Origin: an uncultured Oscillospiraceae bacterium
GTDB lineage: Bacteria; Bacillota; Clostridia; Oscillospirales; Oscillospiraceae
DNA: 64,000 nucleotides
Direction of reading: 5' to 3'
NCBI GenBank assembly: GCA_947629955.1
Contig: CANRFT010000002.1
Coordinates: forward strand, 33,992 to 97,991
Shown here piece after piece: positions 16,806-24,186 of the stretch. Position numbers and translations under genes: made by a program. The notes beneath the pieces were generated by a model that saw only the letters and a list, made by a program, of their open reading frames with translations, was not told where the DNA came from and did not search any database. The stretch's first letter is position 1. Each line of letters opens with the position of its first letter.

Positions 16806-16808
16806 GCC

Positions 16809-16846
16809 AAAAATATCCCCTCTGCCGCGTGGCAGAGGGGATATTT
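16809..16846. terminator. Bidirectional terminator between ftsH and the DUF4358 gene
   Basis: Perfect 16-base stem AAATATCCCCTCTGCC / GGCAGAGGGGATATTT with a 4-base loop, between convergent genes. Confidence 0.85.
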
Positions 16847-16853
16847 ACTGGAC

Positions 16854-17330
16854 TCAGCGCAGATTGTCCACGGCCTCGGCGATCCTGTCCGGGTCGCCCA
16901 CCGCCAGCAGGATGGTGTTGTCCACCCGGCGGATGACGGCGGCCTCCAAATGGGGGATGGCGGCGGGGGCGTAGTCTTTCAGGGATTCGATCTGATCCGC
17001 CACCCGCTGCTGGAAGCCCTCCTCCGCGCTGGCGGCGGCGGCCTCGTCGCTGAACACCACGACGGTGATCTCGTCGGCGCTCTCGCTGGTGTTGGTGGCC
17101 TGGTAACTGACGCACTCCTGGATGGCGTTTTCATCCACGTGGTACAGCATGGAGATGACATAGGGGTCGGCGATCTTCCCCATATCCTCGCTGAACAGGC
17201 CGGTGTCCAAAAGGGTCTGGGCGTCGTCCAGGGTGTAGGGGGCGTCGGCGGCGGTCTGTCCCGAGTCGCCGCAGGCGCACAGCACCAGGGCCAGCGCCAG
17301 GGCGCAGATCAGCGTTTTTTTCAGATTCAT
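16854..17330 (-). CDS. DUF4358-family lipoprotein
   Basis: A 158-residue lipoprotein: signal sequence MNLKKTLICALALALVLCAC with lipobox LCAC, then a DUF4358-like mature domain (ADPYVISMLYHVDENAIQEC and DEITVVVFSDEAAAASAEEG). DUF4358 proteins are usually encoded with surface-polymer acetylation or GDSL-esterase genes. Here the start codon overlaps the stop of the GDSL lipoprotein by four bases, so the two are translationally coupled. Biochemical function is unknown. Confidence 0.8.
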   Translation of the reverse strand: MNLKKTLICALALALVLCACGDSGQTAADAPYTLDDAQTLLDTGLFSEDMGKIADPYVISMLYHVDENAIQECVSYQATNTSESADEITVVVFSDEAAAASAEEGFQQRVADQIESLKDYAPAAIPHLEAAVIRRVDNTILLAVGDPDRIAEAVDNLR

Positions 17331-18178
17331 TGCGCGGCCTCCCGACTGGCGAAGTACCAGTCTCTGTCGATGATGTGGGTGCGGAGATAGTCCGCCCAGT
17401 AGGGGTACGCCTCGGCCTTGAAGTGACAGCCGTCTCCGCTGGCGTAGTCCTCCTTCAACTGGCCGTTTTCATCCCGGTAGACTTCGGCCACGTTCAGCAG
17501 GGCGATATGCTTGTCCGCCGCGGCCCGGGCGTTGATCTCGTTGAACACGTCTATGGTGGCGTTTTTCTGCCAGCTCTTGGTGGTCATAGCGTCGTTCACC
17601 GGGGGCATCAGCTCCAGGTAGATGACGGCGTCGGGCTGGGCGGCGATGACCTCGTCCAGGAAGACGTTCAGCTGCTTCTCATAGGAGGAGGAGGGGTAGC
17701 CCAGCTCATTGAGCCCCAGCATGATGTATACCTTGCCGTACTGTTTGGCCTTCAGCGCCTGCATCACGGTGGCCTTCTGCCCGTTCGCCGTCACGGAGTA
17801 GTCGCTGTCGTTCACGTGGAACACGCTCATACTGGTCTTGCAGAGGTAGGTCCCCGCGTGGAGGCCGCCGTACAGCTGGAGCCCGTCGGTGCGGGAGTCC
17901 CCTACGAAGACGGCGTCGTCAAAATAGGAGTCGTCGGGCAGGGGGGCGCTCTCCGCCACGGGCGAGCCGAACTGATAGAAGGGCTCCGGGGTGGGCTCCG
18001 GCGTAGGCGTGGGGGTGGGCTCCGCCGTGGGCGCCTCGGTGGGCTCGGCGGGGGAGGAGGTCCCGGCGGAGCCGGCGGGCTCTGACGCCGGAGGGTCGGT
18101 GGAGGCCGACGGACCGCCACAGGCGCACAGCAGGAGCGCCAGGCACAGTGTCAGAAGGAGCAGGATATATTTTCGCAC
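17327..18178 (-). CDS. SGNH/GDSL-family esterase lipoprotein
   Basis: A 283-residue exported hydrolase. The GTG start at 18178 has AAGAAGGG upstream and opens a lipoprotein signal (VRKYILLLLTLCLALLLCAC); longer starts would bury this signal. A Pro/Thr/Glu linker (about 25-60) precedes the SGNH domain: block I FVGDSRTDGL with the nucleophile Ser, block III GLNELG, and the terminal Asp/His pair in GDGCHFKAEAY. Such enzymes deacylate or acyl-transfer on cell-wall polysaccharides. Coupled to the DUF4358 gene, with its own promoter. Confidence 0.85.
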   Translation of the reverse strand: MRKYILLLLTLCLALLLCACGGPSASTDPPASEPAGSAGTSSPAEPTEAPTAEPTPTPTPEPTPEPFYQFGSPVAESAPLPDDSYFDDAVFVGDSRTDGLQLYGGLHAGTYLCKTSMSVFHVNDSDYSVTANGQKATVMQALKAKQYGKVYIMLGLNELGYPSSSYEKQLNVFLDEVIAAQPDAVIYLELMPPVNDAMTTKSWQKNATIDVFNEINARAAADKHIALLNVAEVYRDENGQLKEDYASGDGCHFKAEAYPYWADYLRTHIIDRDWYFASREAAQ

Positions 18179-18221
18179 AGGCAAACCCTTCTTTTCGATA
18201 TATTGTGCCAGATTCGCAATC

Positions 18222-18250
18222 ATGCTACCACCAACTGTTTCCACTGTCAA
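18222..18250 (-). promoter_or_regulatory. Promoter of the GDSL-DUF4358 pair
   Basis: Minus-strand TTGACA (18250-18245), 17-base spacer, TAGCAT (18227-18222), about 44 bases ahead of the GTG start. Confidence 0.6.
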
Positions 18251-18281
18251 GCAACAAATCGGTAACAGTTATGTAAACGTG

Positions 18282-18974
18282 TCATCCCAGCAGCAGGGCG
18301 CGGATCTCGTCATAGGAGGCGGCGGTATAGGTGGGAACGGCGGGGCCGGAGAGGGGTTTCCTCTCCGGGTCGTACCAGACGGTGTCGATGCCCGCACGGT
18401 TGGCGCCTAAAATGTCGGTCTCCAGGCCGTCCCCCACCATGACCACGGCGGAGCGGTCCGTGATACCCAGCTTGTCCAGCGCCCGGTCGAAAAAGGCGGG
18501 GTCGGGCTTGGCGGCCCCCAGCTCCACCGACACCAGCAGGTGGGGGACCACCCGGTCCAGCCCGGTGCCCCGGTAGCGGCCCCACTGGGCGGCGGGCAGA
18601 CCGTTGGTGGCAATAGCCAGCTCCAGCCCTCCGTCCCGCAGACGCTGGCAGAACTCCATGGCGCCGGGGAGAAGGTATCCCTCCCGGCCCAGGCCCTGCT
18701 CGTACTCCCGGTTGAGGGCCTCCGGGTCCTCGCGGCTGCCCAGGAGCTTCGCCAGCCGGACGAACCGCTCCACCACCAGGGCGGCCTGGGCGGTCTCGCC
18801 CCTCGCCATGGCTTTCCACAGGCTGTCGTTGATCTCCGAATAGGCGGAGATCACACCGCCGTCATGGGGCAGGCCGTGGGCGGCCAGCACCTTGACCAGG
18901 GCCTCCCGCTCCGAGCGGCGGAAGTCCAGCAGGGTCATGTCCGCGTCCAGCAGGGCGACCTTGTACTTACCCAT
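18282..18974 (-). CDS. yjjG: HAD-family nucleotidase, YjjG-like
   Basis: A 230-residue HAD phosphatase. Motif I is LLDADMTLLDF (nucleophile Asp10 and acid Asp12), motif II is AIATNG, motif III the Lys in GAAKPDPAFF, and motif IV VMVGDGLETDILGANRAG. The helical cap between residues 15 and 85 and the overall match fit the YjjG/YfnB group, which dephosphorylates non-canonical pyrimidine nucleotides. Its start overlaps the end of the ThrE-like exporter gene by eight bases, so the two are coupled. Substrate in this organism is inferred from family only. Confidence 0.85.
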   Translation of the reverse strand: MGKYKVALLDADMTLLDFRRSEREALVKVLAAHGLPHDGGVISAYSEINDSLWKAMARGETAQAALVVERFVRLAKLLGSREDPEALNREYEQGLGREGYLLPGAMEFCQRLRDGGLELAIATNGLPAAQWGRYRGTGLDRVVPHLLVSVELGAAKPDPAFFDRALDKLGITDRSAVVMVGDGLETDILGANRAGIDTVWYDPERKPLSGPAVPTYTAASYDEIRALLLG

Positions 18975-20208
18975 GGCGCACCCTCCTGACCCGCAGATGG
19001 TGGATCACCCGCACGGCGGTGGACACCAGCAGCAGCCCGATGGCCAGACACCCCGCGATGCCGAAGGTGCGGAAAAAGGTGTCCCAGAACAGCTCCGTCT
19101 CCCCCCGGATGCCGTAGTCCATGGCCTGGTAGATGGTGAGGCCGGGCACCAGAGGGAACATGGAGATGACCAGATAGGAGGTGGCCGGGCATTTGCGGAC
19201 CCGGGCCATGATCTGGGCGTAGACCGCCACCGTCACGGCGGCCAGCAGGCTGGACAGGAACACATTGCCCATCCAGGCCTGGGCCAGCAGGTAGACCATC
19301 CAGCCCAGCGCGCCGCCCACGCAGCACAGGGCCGCCGCCCAGGTGCGCACATTGTAGGCCGGACAGAAGCCAAGGCAGGCGATGAAAGCGAACAGACAGT
19401 ACAGCAGGGGGCTGTAGTCCACCGTTTGGCCCAGCTGCTCGGATACGCTCCACAGGGAGCGGCACAGCAGCACCGCCACGCCGGTGCCCAGGGCGATGGC
19501 CACCGCCGTCAGCACCGCCCGCACGAAGGTGGACAGCCCCGCGATGATGTCCCCGGTGAGAAGGTTGCTCATGAAGTTGGTGAACACAAGGCCGGGCACC
19601 AGCACCATGATGGCGCCGGCAACCGCGCTGTCGATGTTCACCGGGAGCCCCGCCGCCAGCGGCAGCCACGCCGTCACCGCCAAGGCGAAGCCGGATACCA
19701 TGGTGGAGATGAAGAAGTTGGCGCGGAGCCGGCCCATCACGCTGACGCAGGCGCCTGCGGCCAGTCCCGCCAGGGCGCCCGCCAGCGCCTCGGCCAGCCC
19801 GCCGGAGAAGAACAGGGTAAAAAAGAAGGCCCCGTAGCAGTACCCGAACAGCTGGGCCCACAGGGGGAAGGGCCTGACGGCCTCTCCCTCCGTGCGGCAG
19901 CGCGCCAGGATCTCCCGGGGGTCGGCGGGCGGGGCGGCGCACAGCCGCCGGGACAGGGCGTTGAACCGCTCGATGCCGTCCACGTCGATGGAGGACAGGG
20001 GCACCCGCCGCATCCTGGTGTGCTCCCTGCCGTCCGGGTCCACGATGCTGACGATGAGGCAGTTGGGGATGGCGAAGACCTCCCCCTCCAGCCCGTAGGC
20101 GGCCAGCAGGCGGTGGATGGTGTCCTCCGCCCGGTGGATCTCCGCCCCGTACCGGAGCAGCCGCACGCCCATCTCGCAGCAGCCCTCCAGCAGTGTGTCA
20201 TAGTCCAT
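18967..20208 (-). CDS. ThrE-type threonine/serine exporter
   Basis: A 413-residue exporter combining both ThrE modules in one chain. The soluble N-terminal part (about 1-115, with GAEIHRAEDTIHRLLAAYGL) and five membrane helices form the DUF1212 module. A second set of helices from about 270 forms the DUF3815 module. In many Firmicutes the two are separate genes; the fused form is as in Corynebacterium ThrE. Ribosome binding site AGGAGG precedes the ATG. Predicted role: efflux of Thr/Ser or small neutral amino acids. Cotranscribed with the YjjG-like gene. Confidence 0.85.
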   Translation of the reverse strand: MDYDTLLEGCCEMGVRLLRYGAEIHRAEDTIHRLLAAYGLEGEVFAIPNCLIVSIVDPDGREHTRMRRVPLSSIDVDGIERFNALSRRLCAAPPADPREILARCRTEGEAVRPFPLWAQLFGYCYGAFFFTLFFSGGLAEALAGALAGLAAGACVSVMGRLRANFFISTMVSGFALAVTAWLPLAAGLPVNIDSAVAGAIMVLVPGLVFTNFMSNLLTGDIIAGLSTFVRAVLTAVAIALGTGVAVLLCRSLWSVSEQLGQTVDYSPLLYCLFAFIACLGFCPAYNVRTWAAALCCVGGALGWMVYLLAQAWMGNVFLSSLLAAVTVAVYAQIMARVRKCPATSYLVISMFPLVPGLTIYQAMDYGIRGETELFWDTFFRTFGIAGCLAIGLLLVSTAVRVIHHLRVRRVRHG

Positions 20209-20394
20209 GAGGTGACCTCCTGAAAAAATTGACCGTGCGGCGGGGTTCGACCCGTTCCGCGCCGCCGCCGTGGTATATTGAACCTGCGGCCCGGCCGCGG
20301 CATGGGGATCGGTCCCATGCGGTCATTCCATTCTCCCGCGCAATAGACCCTTCGGCCCTTTTCCGACTCAGGAGAAGGGTCATTTTTTGTCCGC
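20209..20394 (-). promoter_or_regulatory. Structured leader ahead of the exporter gene
   Basis: No gene is seen here. Two inverted repeats stand out: GACCCTTC (20346-20353) with GAAGGGTC (20374-20381), and GCATGGG (20300-20306) with CCCATGC (20314-20320). They may fold in the exporter mRNA leader. I do not recognise a known riboswitch, and no clear promoter is visible. Confidence 0.3.
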
Positions 20395-20425
20395 AAAAAG
20401 AGGGATGCCGCAGCATCCCTCTTTT
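20395..20425 (-). terminator. Terminator after the S1-domain gene
   Basis: Stem AAAGAGGGATGC / GCATCCCTCTTT with a 4-base loop and flanking A and T runs, directly after the S1-domain gene. Confidence 0.8.
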
Positions 20426-20429
20426 AGGA

Positions 20430-20909
20430 TCATTTCCGGCCGCCTCTGCGGTTGCCGCGCCGCTCGTTCATGTGGAGCTCAGACAGCTTGCTGTCGGAGC
20501 TGGCCATGAACTGCTTGAGCTGGTCCTCGAAACTGGACGAGCCCTTGGGCATGGGGGGGTCGGGCACAAAGCCCGGTCCCGGCGGAGTTCTGCGGCCGCT
20601 GCCGCGGTCGCCCTCGGAGCGGGAGCGGGGCATACTGTTCCTGGCTGGTGAGCGGCGCTCCGGGCGGGGGGGCGGGGGAGCGGCCTGCTTGATGGACAGG
20701 TTGATGCGGTTGTTCGCGTCGATGCCGATGATCTTCACCGTCACCGTCTGCCCCTCGGACAGATGGTCATGGACGTCGTTCACATAGGTGTACGCGATCT
20801 CAGAAATGTGTACCAGACCGGAGCGGTTGCCGGGCAGTGACACGAACGCGCCGAATTTGGTGATCCCGGTCACCTTGCCCTCTAAAATCTCGCCAACTTC
20901 TAACGCCAT
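20430..20909 (-). CDS. S1 RNA-binding domain protein (YabR-like)
   Basis: A 159-residue protein with one N-terminal S1 OB-fold (residues 3-75: GEILEGKVTGITKFGAFVSL, GLVHISEIAYTYV, then NRINLSIKQA). A basic, Pro/Arg/Ser-rich tail follows, ending in NERRGNRRGGRK. It matches B. subtilis YabR/general stress protein 13 in domain and in position just after divIC. It likely binds RNA or ribosomes; the exact role is unknown. Last gene of the yabP-yabQ-divIC cluster. Confidence 0.88.
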   Translation of the reverse strand: MALEVGEILEGKVTGITKFGAFVSLPGNRSGLVHISEIAYTYVNDVHDHLSEGQTVTVKIIGIDANNRINLSIKQAAPPPPRPERRSPARNSMPRSRSEGDRGSGRRTPPGPGFVPDPPMPKGSSSFEDQLKQFMASSDSKLSELHMNERRGNRRGGRK

Positions 20910-20946
20910 AGATCTTTTGTTTTCCTCTCCCTCAGAATATGTATAC

Positions 20947-21225
20947 CTATTTGGACGGATCGGCGAACACGATCTCGTCCGGCTCCAGCAGACCCAGTTT
21001 ATCTCTGGCGATGGACTCCAGATACTCCGGATCGTCGCTGTGGGCGATCTCGTCGGCCAGGGCGGCGTTTGCCTCCTGCTGGGCCTGTACCTGCTGTGTC
21101 AGCGCCTCCCGGCTCGCCTCGGCCGAGTCCAGCCGGGTCTTCACCGACAGGAGCGCCGCCACGGCTGCGGCCAGCAGCACGAGTATGAGGATCTTGGCGC
21201 CTGCGCCCGCCCGCTTGAACTTCAT
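20947..21225 (-). CDS. divIC: Septum formation initiator DivIC/FtsB
   Basis: A 92-residue single-pass protein: short basic cytoplasmic end, one membrane helix (about 10-27, AKILILVLLAAAVAALLSV), then an extracellular coiled coil (about 30-65) and the conserved closing YLESIARDKLGLLEPDEIVF of the family. It joins FtsL and DivIB in activating septal wall synthesis. The neighbourhood yabP-yabQ-divIC-S1 is the same as in B. subtilis. Its first 227 bases are also covered by the end of the yabQ frame. Confidence 0.92.
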   Translation of the reverse strand: MKFKRAGAGAKILILVLLAAAVAALLSVKTRLDSAEASREALTQQVQAQQEANAALADEIAHSDDPEYLESIARDKLGLLEPDEIVFADPSK

Positions 21226-21697
21226 GGTCAGACTCTCCCTTCTGGTTGCGGCTGGAAAAACGGTATACTACACTTATTGTATACCAGTCCAGCCAATTTT
21301 GGAAGAGTTTTTTTTCATTTTTACAAAATTTTTTTAAGAGGTCCCAAAGCCGGCGGAAGGGGGCGGTGAAAAACCGCCAGAGCCGCCCCAGCGTCTCTAT
21401 AACGCGCAAAAACAGGGGCAAAAGCAGCCGGCTCAGGGTGAGAAAATAGCCCCCGCCCCCCAGCAGGACGGCCGCCCCGTGAAAGATGCGCAGTTCCCCC
21501 GTGCCCCGGAGGATGGCCAGCAGGAACAGGCACACCGCCGTGCCCAGCCAGAAGACCAGGTCCAGCAGGACGGCCAGCCATTTCAGCGGCAGGCTCCGCC
21601 GGACGGCCCGCATCCCGTCGTACACCAGGCCCAGCGCCGCCCCCAGCAGAAGGCCCCGGCCGAACATCGCGGCCTGGGCCGCCACGTCCGCGGGCAT
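20999..21697 (-). CDS. yabQ: Spore cortex protein YabQ, with an abnormal 3' extension
   Basis: The first 150 or so residues are YabQ-like: four hydrophobic helices, including FGRGLLLGAALGLVYDGMRA, VLLDLVFWLGTAVCLFLLA and GGGGYFLTLSRLLLPLF. YabQ is a membrane protein needed for cortex formation during sporulation. The open frame then continues for 76 codons out of frame through divIC, giving an Arg/Gly-rich tail unlike any YabQ. Either the overlap is real and the tail neutral, or a small indel destroyed the proper stop: a TGA in another frame lies 2 bases ahead of the divIC ATG. The start at 21697 is one base after the yabP stop. Confidence 0.75.
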   Translation of the reverse strand: MPADVAAQAAMFGRGLLLGAALGLVYDGMRAVRRSLPLKWLAVLLDLVFWLGTAVCLFLLAILRGTGELRIFHGAAVLLGGGGYFLTLSRLLLPLFLRVIETLGRLWRFFTAPFRRLWDLLKKFCKNEKKLFQNWLDWYTISVVYRFSSRNQKGESDHEVQAGGRRRQDPHTRAAGRSRGGAPVGEDPAGLGRGEPGGADTAGTGPAGGKRRPGRRDRPQRRSGVSGVHRQR

Positions 21698-21698
21698 C

Positions 21699-21980
21699 TC
21701 AGCGCAGCAGCCGGGAGAAGAAGCCGCCTCTGGCCGGCCCCGCGTCCTCCTCGTAGGACACCGAGTCGATGTCCCCCTCCACCTTCAGGTCGCCCCCGTC
21801 CAGGGACAGCTTCTCGATGTGGAGGTTTTCCCCCGCCACCACCATGGCCCCCCTGGAGGTGGACAGCACGATGGAGCTCTCATCGAACCGCTCCACGTCC
21901 TCTACCCCGGACACGGTGAGGCTCTTCCGCTCCTCAATCACCACATGGTGGGGGGCTCCCGTCCCGCCTTCATACGCCAT
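21699..21980 (-). CDS. yabP: Sporulation protein YabP
   Basis: A 93-residue YabP/YqfC-family protein: PHHVVIEERKSLTVSGVEDV, then FDESSIVLSTSRGAMVVAG and GENLHIEKLSLDGGDLKVEG. It is required for cortex assembly and works in the mother cell. It heads the yabP-yabQ-divIC-S1 cluster. A CATACACT box (minus strand, about 22015-22008) resembles a sigma-E -10 element, but the matching -35 is weak, so sporulation control from that site is only suggested. Confidence 0.92.
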   Translation of the reverse strand: MAYEGGTGAPHHVVIEERKSLTVSGVEDVERFDESSIVLSTSRGAMVVAGENLHIEKLSLDGGDLKVEGDIDSVSYEEDAGPARGGFFSRLLR

Positions 21981-22031
21981 AAGACCAACTCCCGATGCTT
22001 GATGGTCCAGTGTATGGAGTTTGTCCGGGAA

Positions 22032-22910
22032 TTAGAACTTTGGATGGACGTCGTCGCCCCGCTCCCGCTCCAGGTTGATGCGCTTTTTCCGGCCGGAGGC
22101 CGCCTCCAGCATGGAGGAGAGCTTTTCCGTGTCCCCGGACTCGATGGCCAGCCGGTACTCCCGCATCCGGGTCTCCAGTTCGGCCACCATTTTGGTCAGG
22201 GCGGGGGCGTTGAGGGTGAACAGCTGGGTCCACATGGGCACGTCCAGGGAGGCCACTCTCGTGCAGTCCCGGAAGGAGCCGCCCTCGAACCCCTGGCAGG
22301 AGAAGAAGTCCTTTCCGTCGCACACCGACACGGCGATGACGTGCATGAGCTGGCTGGTGTAGGCGATGAGCTCGTCGTGGCGCTCTGGGGTGGTGCGGGT
22401 CACGTCCCCGAAGCGGCAGTAGGCCGCCATCCGGTACAGCAGGGCGATGTGCTCTTCCGTGCTGTCCTCCCCCGGGGTGATGATGAAGTGGGTGTTGCGG
22501 AACAGGGTGGCCTCGGCGTTGTCGATGCCGGAGACCTCCTTGCCCGCCATGGGGTGGCAGCCGATGAAGTCCACGCCCTTCGGCAGGCATTTCGCCGCCT
22601 CCGTGATGGCGGTCTTGACGCCGCACACATCGATGACCAGGGAGCCGGGCTTGAACCGGTCCCGGTTGTCCCGCAGGAAGGAGATGATCCCCGCCGGGTC
22701 CTGGCACAGGATGACCACGTCGGACTCGGGCAGCTCCTCCTCCGGGTGGAAGGTGAGCCGGTCCGCCGCGCGGCGGTCTTTTGCCTTTTCATAAGTTCTC
22801 CGGGAGCGGACGCCGCCCACCACCTCGCAGCCGTCAAAGCCCTGGAGGGCCATGGCCAGCGAGCCGCCGATGAGCCCCATGCCCACCACCAGGATGCGTT
22901 TTACCTCCAT
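22032..22910 (-). CDS. tyrA: Prephenate dehydrogenase
   Basis: A 292-residue TyrA that oxidises prephenate to 4-hydroxyphenylpyruvate, the committed step to tyrosine. The N-terminal Rossmann domain opens ILVVGMGLIGGSLAMALQGF (GxGxxG). The catalytic His lies in GCHPMAGKEVSGI, with the dimer helices following. No ACT domain is attached, so feedback by tyrosine may rely on aroF or on transcription. It is 15 bases downstream of aroF and hence under the same tyrosine-rich leader (24033-24101). Confidence 0.95.
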   Translation of the reverse strand: MEVKRILVVGMGLIGGSLAMALQGFDGCEVVGGVRSRRTYEKAKDRRAADRLTFHPEEELPESDVVILCQDPAGIISFLRDNRDRFKPGSLVIDVCGVKTAITEAAKCLPKGVDFIGCHPMAGKEVSGIDNAEATLFRNTHFIITPGEDSTEEHIALLYRMAAYCRFGDVTRTTPERHDELIAYTSQLMHVIAVSVCDGKDFFSCQGFEGGSFRDCTRVASLDVPMWTQLFTLNAPALTKMVAELETRMREYRLAIESGDTEKLSSMLEAASGRKKRINLERERGDDVHPKF

Positions 22911-22925
22911 GAAAGGCGCCTCCTC

Positions 22926-23942
22926 TCAGAGTTCCCGGCCCACCGCCGGGGCCAGGACGCGCAGCTTGTCCATCAGGGCCGCGAACTGGTCCGGGGTGAT
23001 GGACTGGGCCCCGTCGCACAGGGCGTGGGCGGGGTCGTTGTGGACCTCGATCAGCAGGCCGTCCGCCCCGGCGGCCACGGCGGCCAGGGCCATCCGCTCC
23101 ACCATCCACGCCTTGCCGCAGGCGTGGGAGGGATCCACCACCACCGGCAGATGGCTCTGCTTCTTCACCGCCAGCACGGCGGACAGGTCCAGGGTGTTGC
23201 GGGTGTAGGTCTCAAAGGTGCGGATGCCCCGCTCGCACAAAATCACGTTGGGGTTGCCCTCCGACATGATGTACTCCGCGCTCATGAGCCACTCCTCGAT
23301 GGTGTTGGACAATCCCCGTTTGAGCAGCACCGGCTTGTGGTAGCGGCCCACCTTTTTCAGCAGGTCGAAGTTCTGCATGTTCCGGGCGCCGATCTGGATC
23401 ACGTCCACCGTGTCCTCGAACATGGGGAGCTGGTCGGGGCTCATCAGCTCGGTGACCATGGGCAGGCCGGTGGCCGCCCGGGCCTTCTCCAGCAGGTGGA
23501 TGCCGTCCACCCCCATGCCCTGGAAGGCGTAGGGGGAGGTGCGGGGCTTGTAGGCGCCGCCCCGGAGGGCAGCGGCCCCGGCGGACTTCACCGCGCCGGC
23601 CACCGTGGTGATCTGCTCCTTGCTCTCCACCGAGCAGGGCCCCGCGATGATCGCCAGCTTTTTGCCGCCCACGCGAGCCCCGCCGCCGATGTCCACCACC
23701 GTGTCGTCGGGGTGGTATTTGCGGTTGGCCTTTTTATAGGGCTCGGACACCCGCATGACCCGCTCCACGCCGGGGAGCTGGGCCAGCAGCTCCTGGTTGA
23801 GATTGGCCGCGTTGCCCTCGGCCCCAAGGATGGTGGTCTCGGACCCCTTGGAGATCATGACCTTGACACCGCCGGCCTCCATGGCCTTGACGGCGTCCTC
23901 CAGCTGTCTGGGGGTGAACCCCTGCTTCATGATGACGACCAT
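22926..23942 (-). CDS. aroF: DAHP synthase, AroF/AroG-beta type
   Basis: A 338-residue 3-deoxy-7-phosphoheptulonate synthase that joins PEP and erythrose 4-phosphate, the first step of aromatic biosynthesis. A ferredoxin-like regulatory domain (residues 1-70, [20 protein letters not shown]) precedes the TIM barrel with [25 protein letters not shown] and [11 protein letters not shown]. This is the type I-beta form seen in Thermotoga and Bacillus. Transcription must pass a short ORF and a terminator just upstream, which points to attenuation control. Confidence 0.95.
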   Translation of the reverse strand: MVVIMKQGFTPRQLEDAVKAMEAGGVKVMISKGSETTILGAEGNAANLNQELLAQLPGVERVMRVSEPYKKANRKYHPDDTVVDIGGGARVGGKKLAIIAGPCSVESKEQITTVAGAVKSAGAAALRGGAYKPRTSPYAFQGMGVDGIHLLEKARAATGLPMVTELMSPDQLPMFEDTVDVIQIGARNMQNFDLLKKVGRYHKPVLLKRGLSNTIEEWLMSAEYIMSEGNPNVILCERGIRTFETYTRNTLDLSAVLAVKKQSHLPVVVDPSHACGKAWMVERMALAAVAAGADGLLIEVHNDPAHALCDGAQSITPDQFAALMDKLRVLAPAVGREL

Positions 23943-23981
23943 AACAGACGCGCTCCTTTGTGCAAAGAGATTTGGACATAC

Positions 23982-24010
23982 AAAAAGCGGCCACCCATGA
24001 GGGTGACCGC
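23982..24010 (-). terminator. Attenuator terminator ahead of aroF
   Basis: On the minus strand GCGGTCACCC-TCAT-GGGTGGCCGC (one G-U pair) followed by TTTTTG, 39 bases ahead of aroF. An identical copy of the left arm (24023-24032) lies directly after the leader-peptide stop, so the right arm can pair with either copy. Confidence 0.75.
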
Positions 24011-24032
24011 GCCGGAGGCCGCGGGTGACCGC

Positions 24033-24101
24033 TCAGGGGCACGACAAAACGCCGCTATCGCAATAGCGGTAATAGCCGTACCCATAGAGCCGGTTCGCCA
24101 T
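24033..24101 (-). CDS. Tyrosine-rich leader peptide of the aroF-tyrA operon
   Basis: A 22-codon ORF starting at ATG 24101 with GGGAGG just upstream and ending TGA at 24035-24033. Its middle reads LYGYGYYRY: five Tyr codons within eight positions. It begins about 24 bases after the predicted transcription start, and the aroF attenuator terminator lies just downstream. A perfect hairpin CCGCTAT-TGCG-ATAGCGG overlaps the last Tyr codon. The design matches ribosome-mediated attenuation: stalling at Tyr codons when charged tRNA-Tyr is scarce would alter pairing and prevent termination. Function is inferred from arrangement, not from a known family. Confidence 0.75.
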   Translation of the reverse strand: MANRLYGYGYYRYCDSGVLSCP

Positions 24102-24131
24102 AGACGGGGCCTCCCTTCCTGTGTTGAGGGT

Positions 24132-24160
24132 ACTTTAACACTTTTAGCGATAAAAGTCAA
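24132..24160 (-). promoter_or_regulatory. Promoter of the tyrosine leader-aroF-tyrA operon
   Basis: Minus-strand TTGACT (24160-24155), 17-base spacer, TAAAGT (24137-24132), placing the start near 24125. Confidence 0.65.
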
Positions 24161-24186
24161 GAGGAGATTTGCGGAGTTGCCCCCGC

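Noticed and set aside
16854..18178. GDSL lipoprotein and DUF4358 pair as part of the Dlt-like system
   Set aside because: It lies 33 kb away with its own promoter and terminator; any functional link is speculation.
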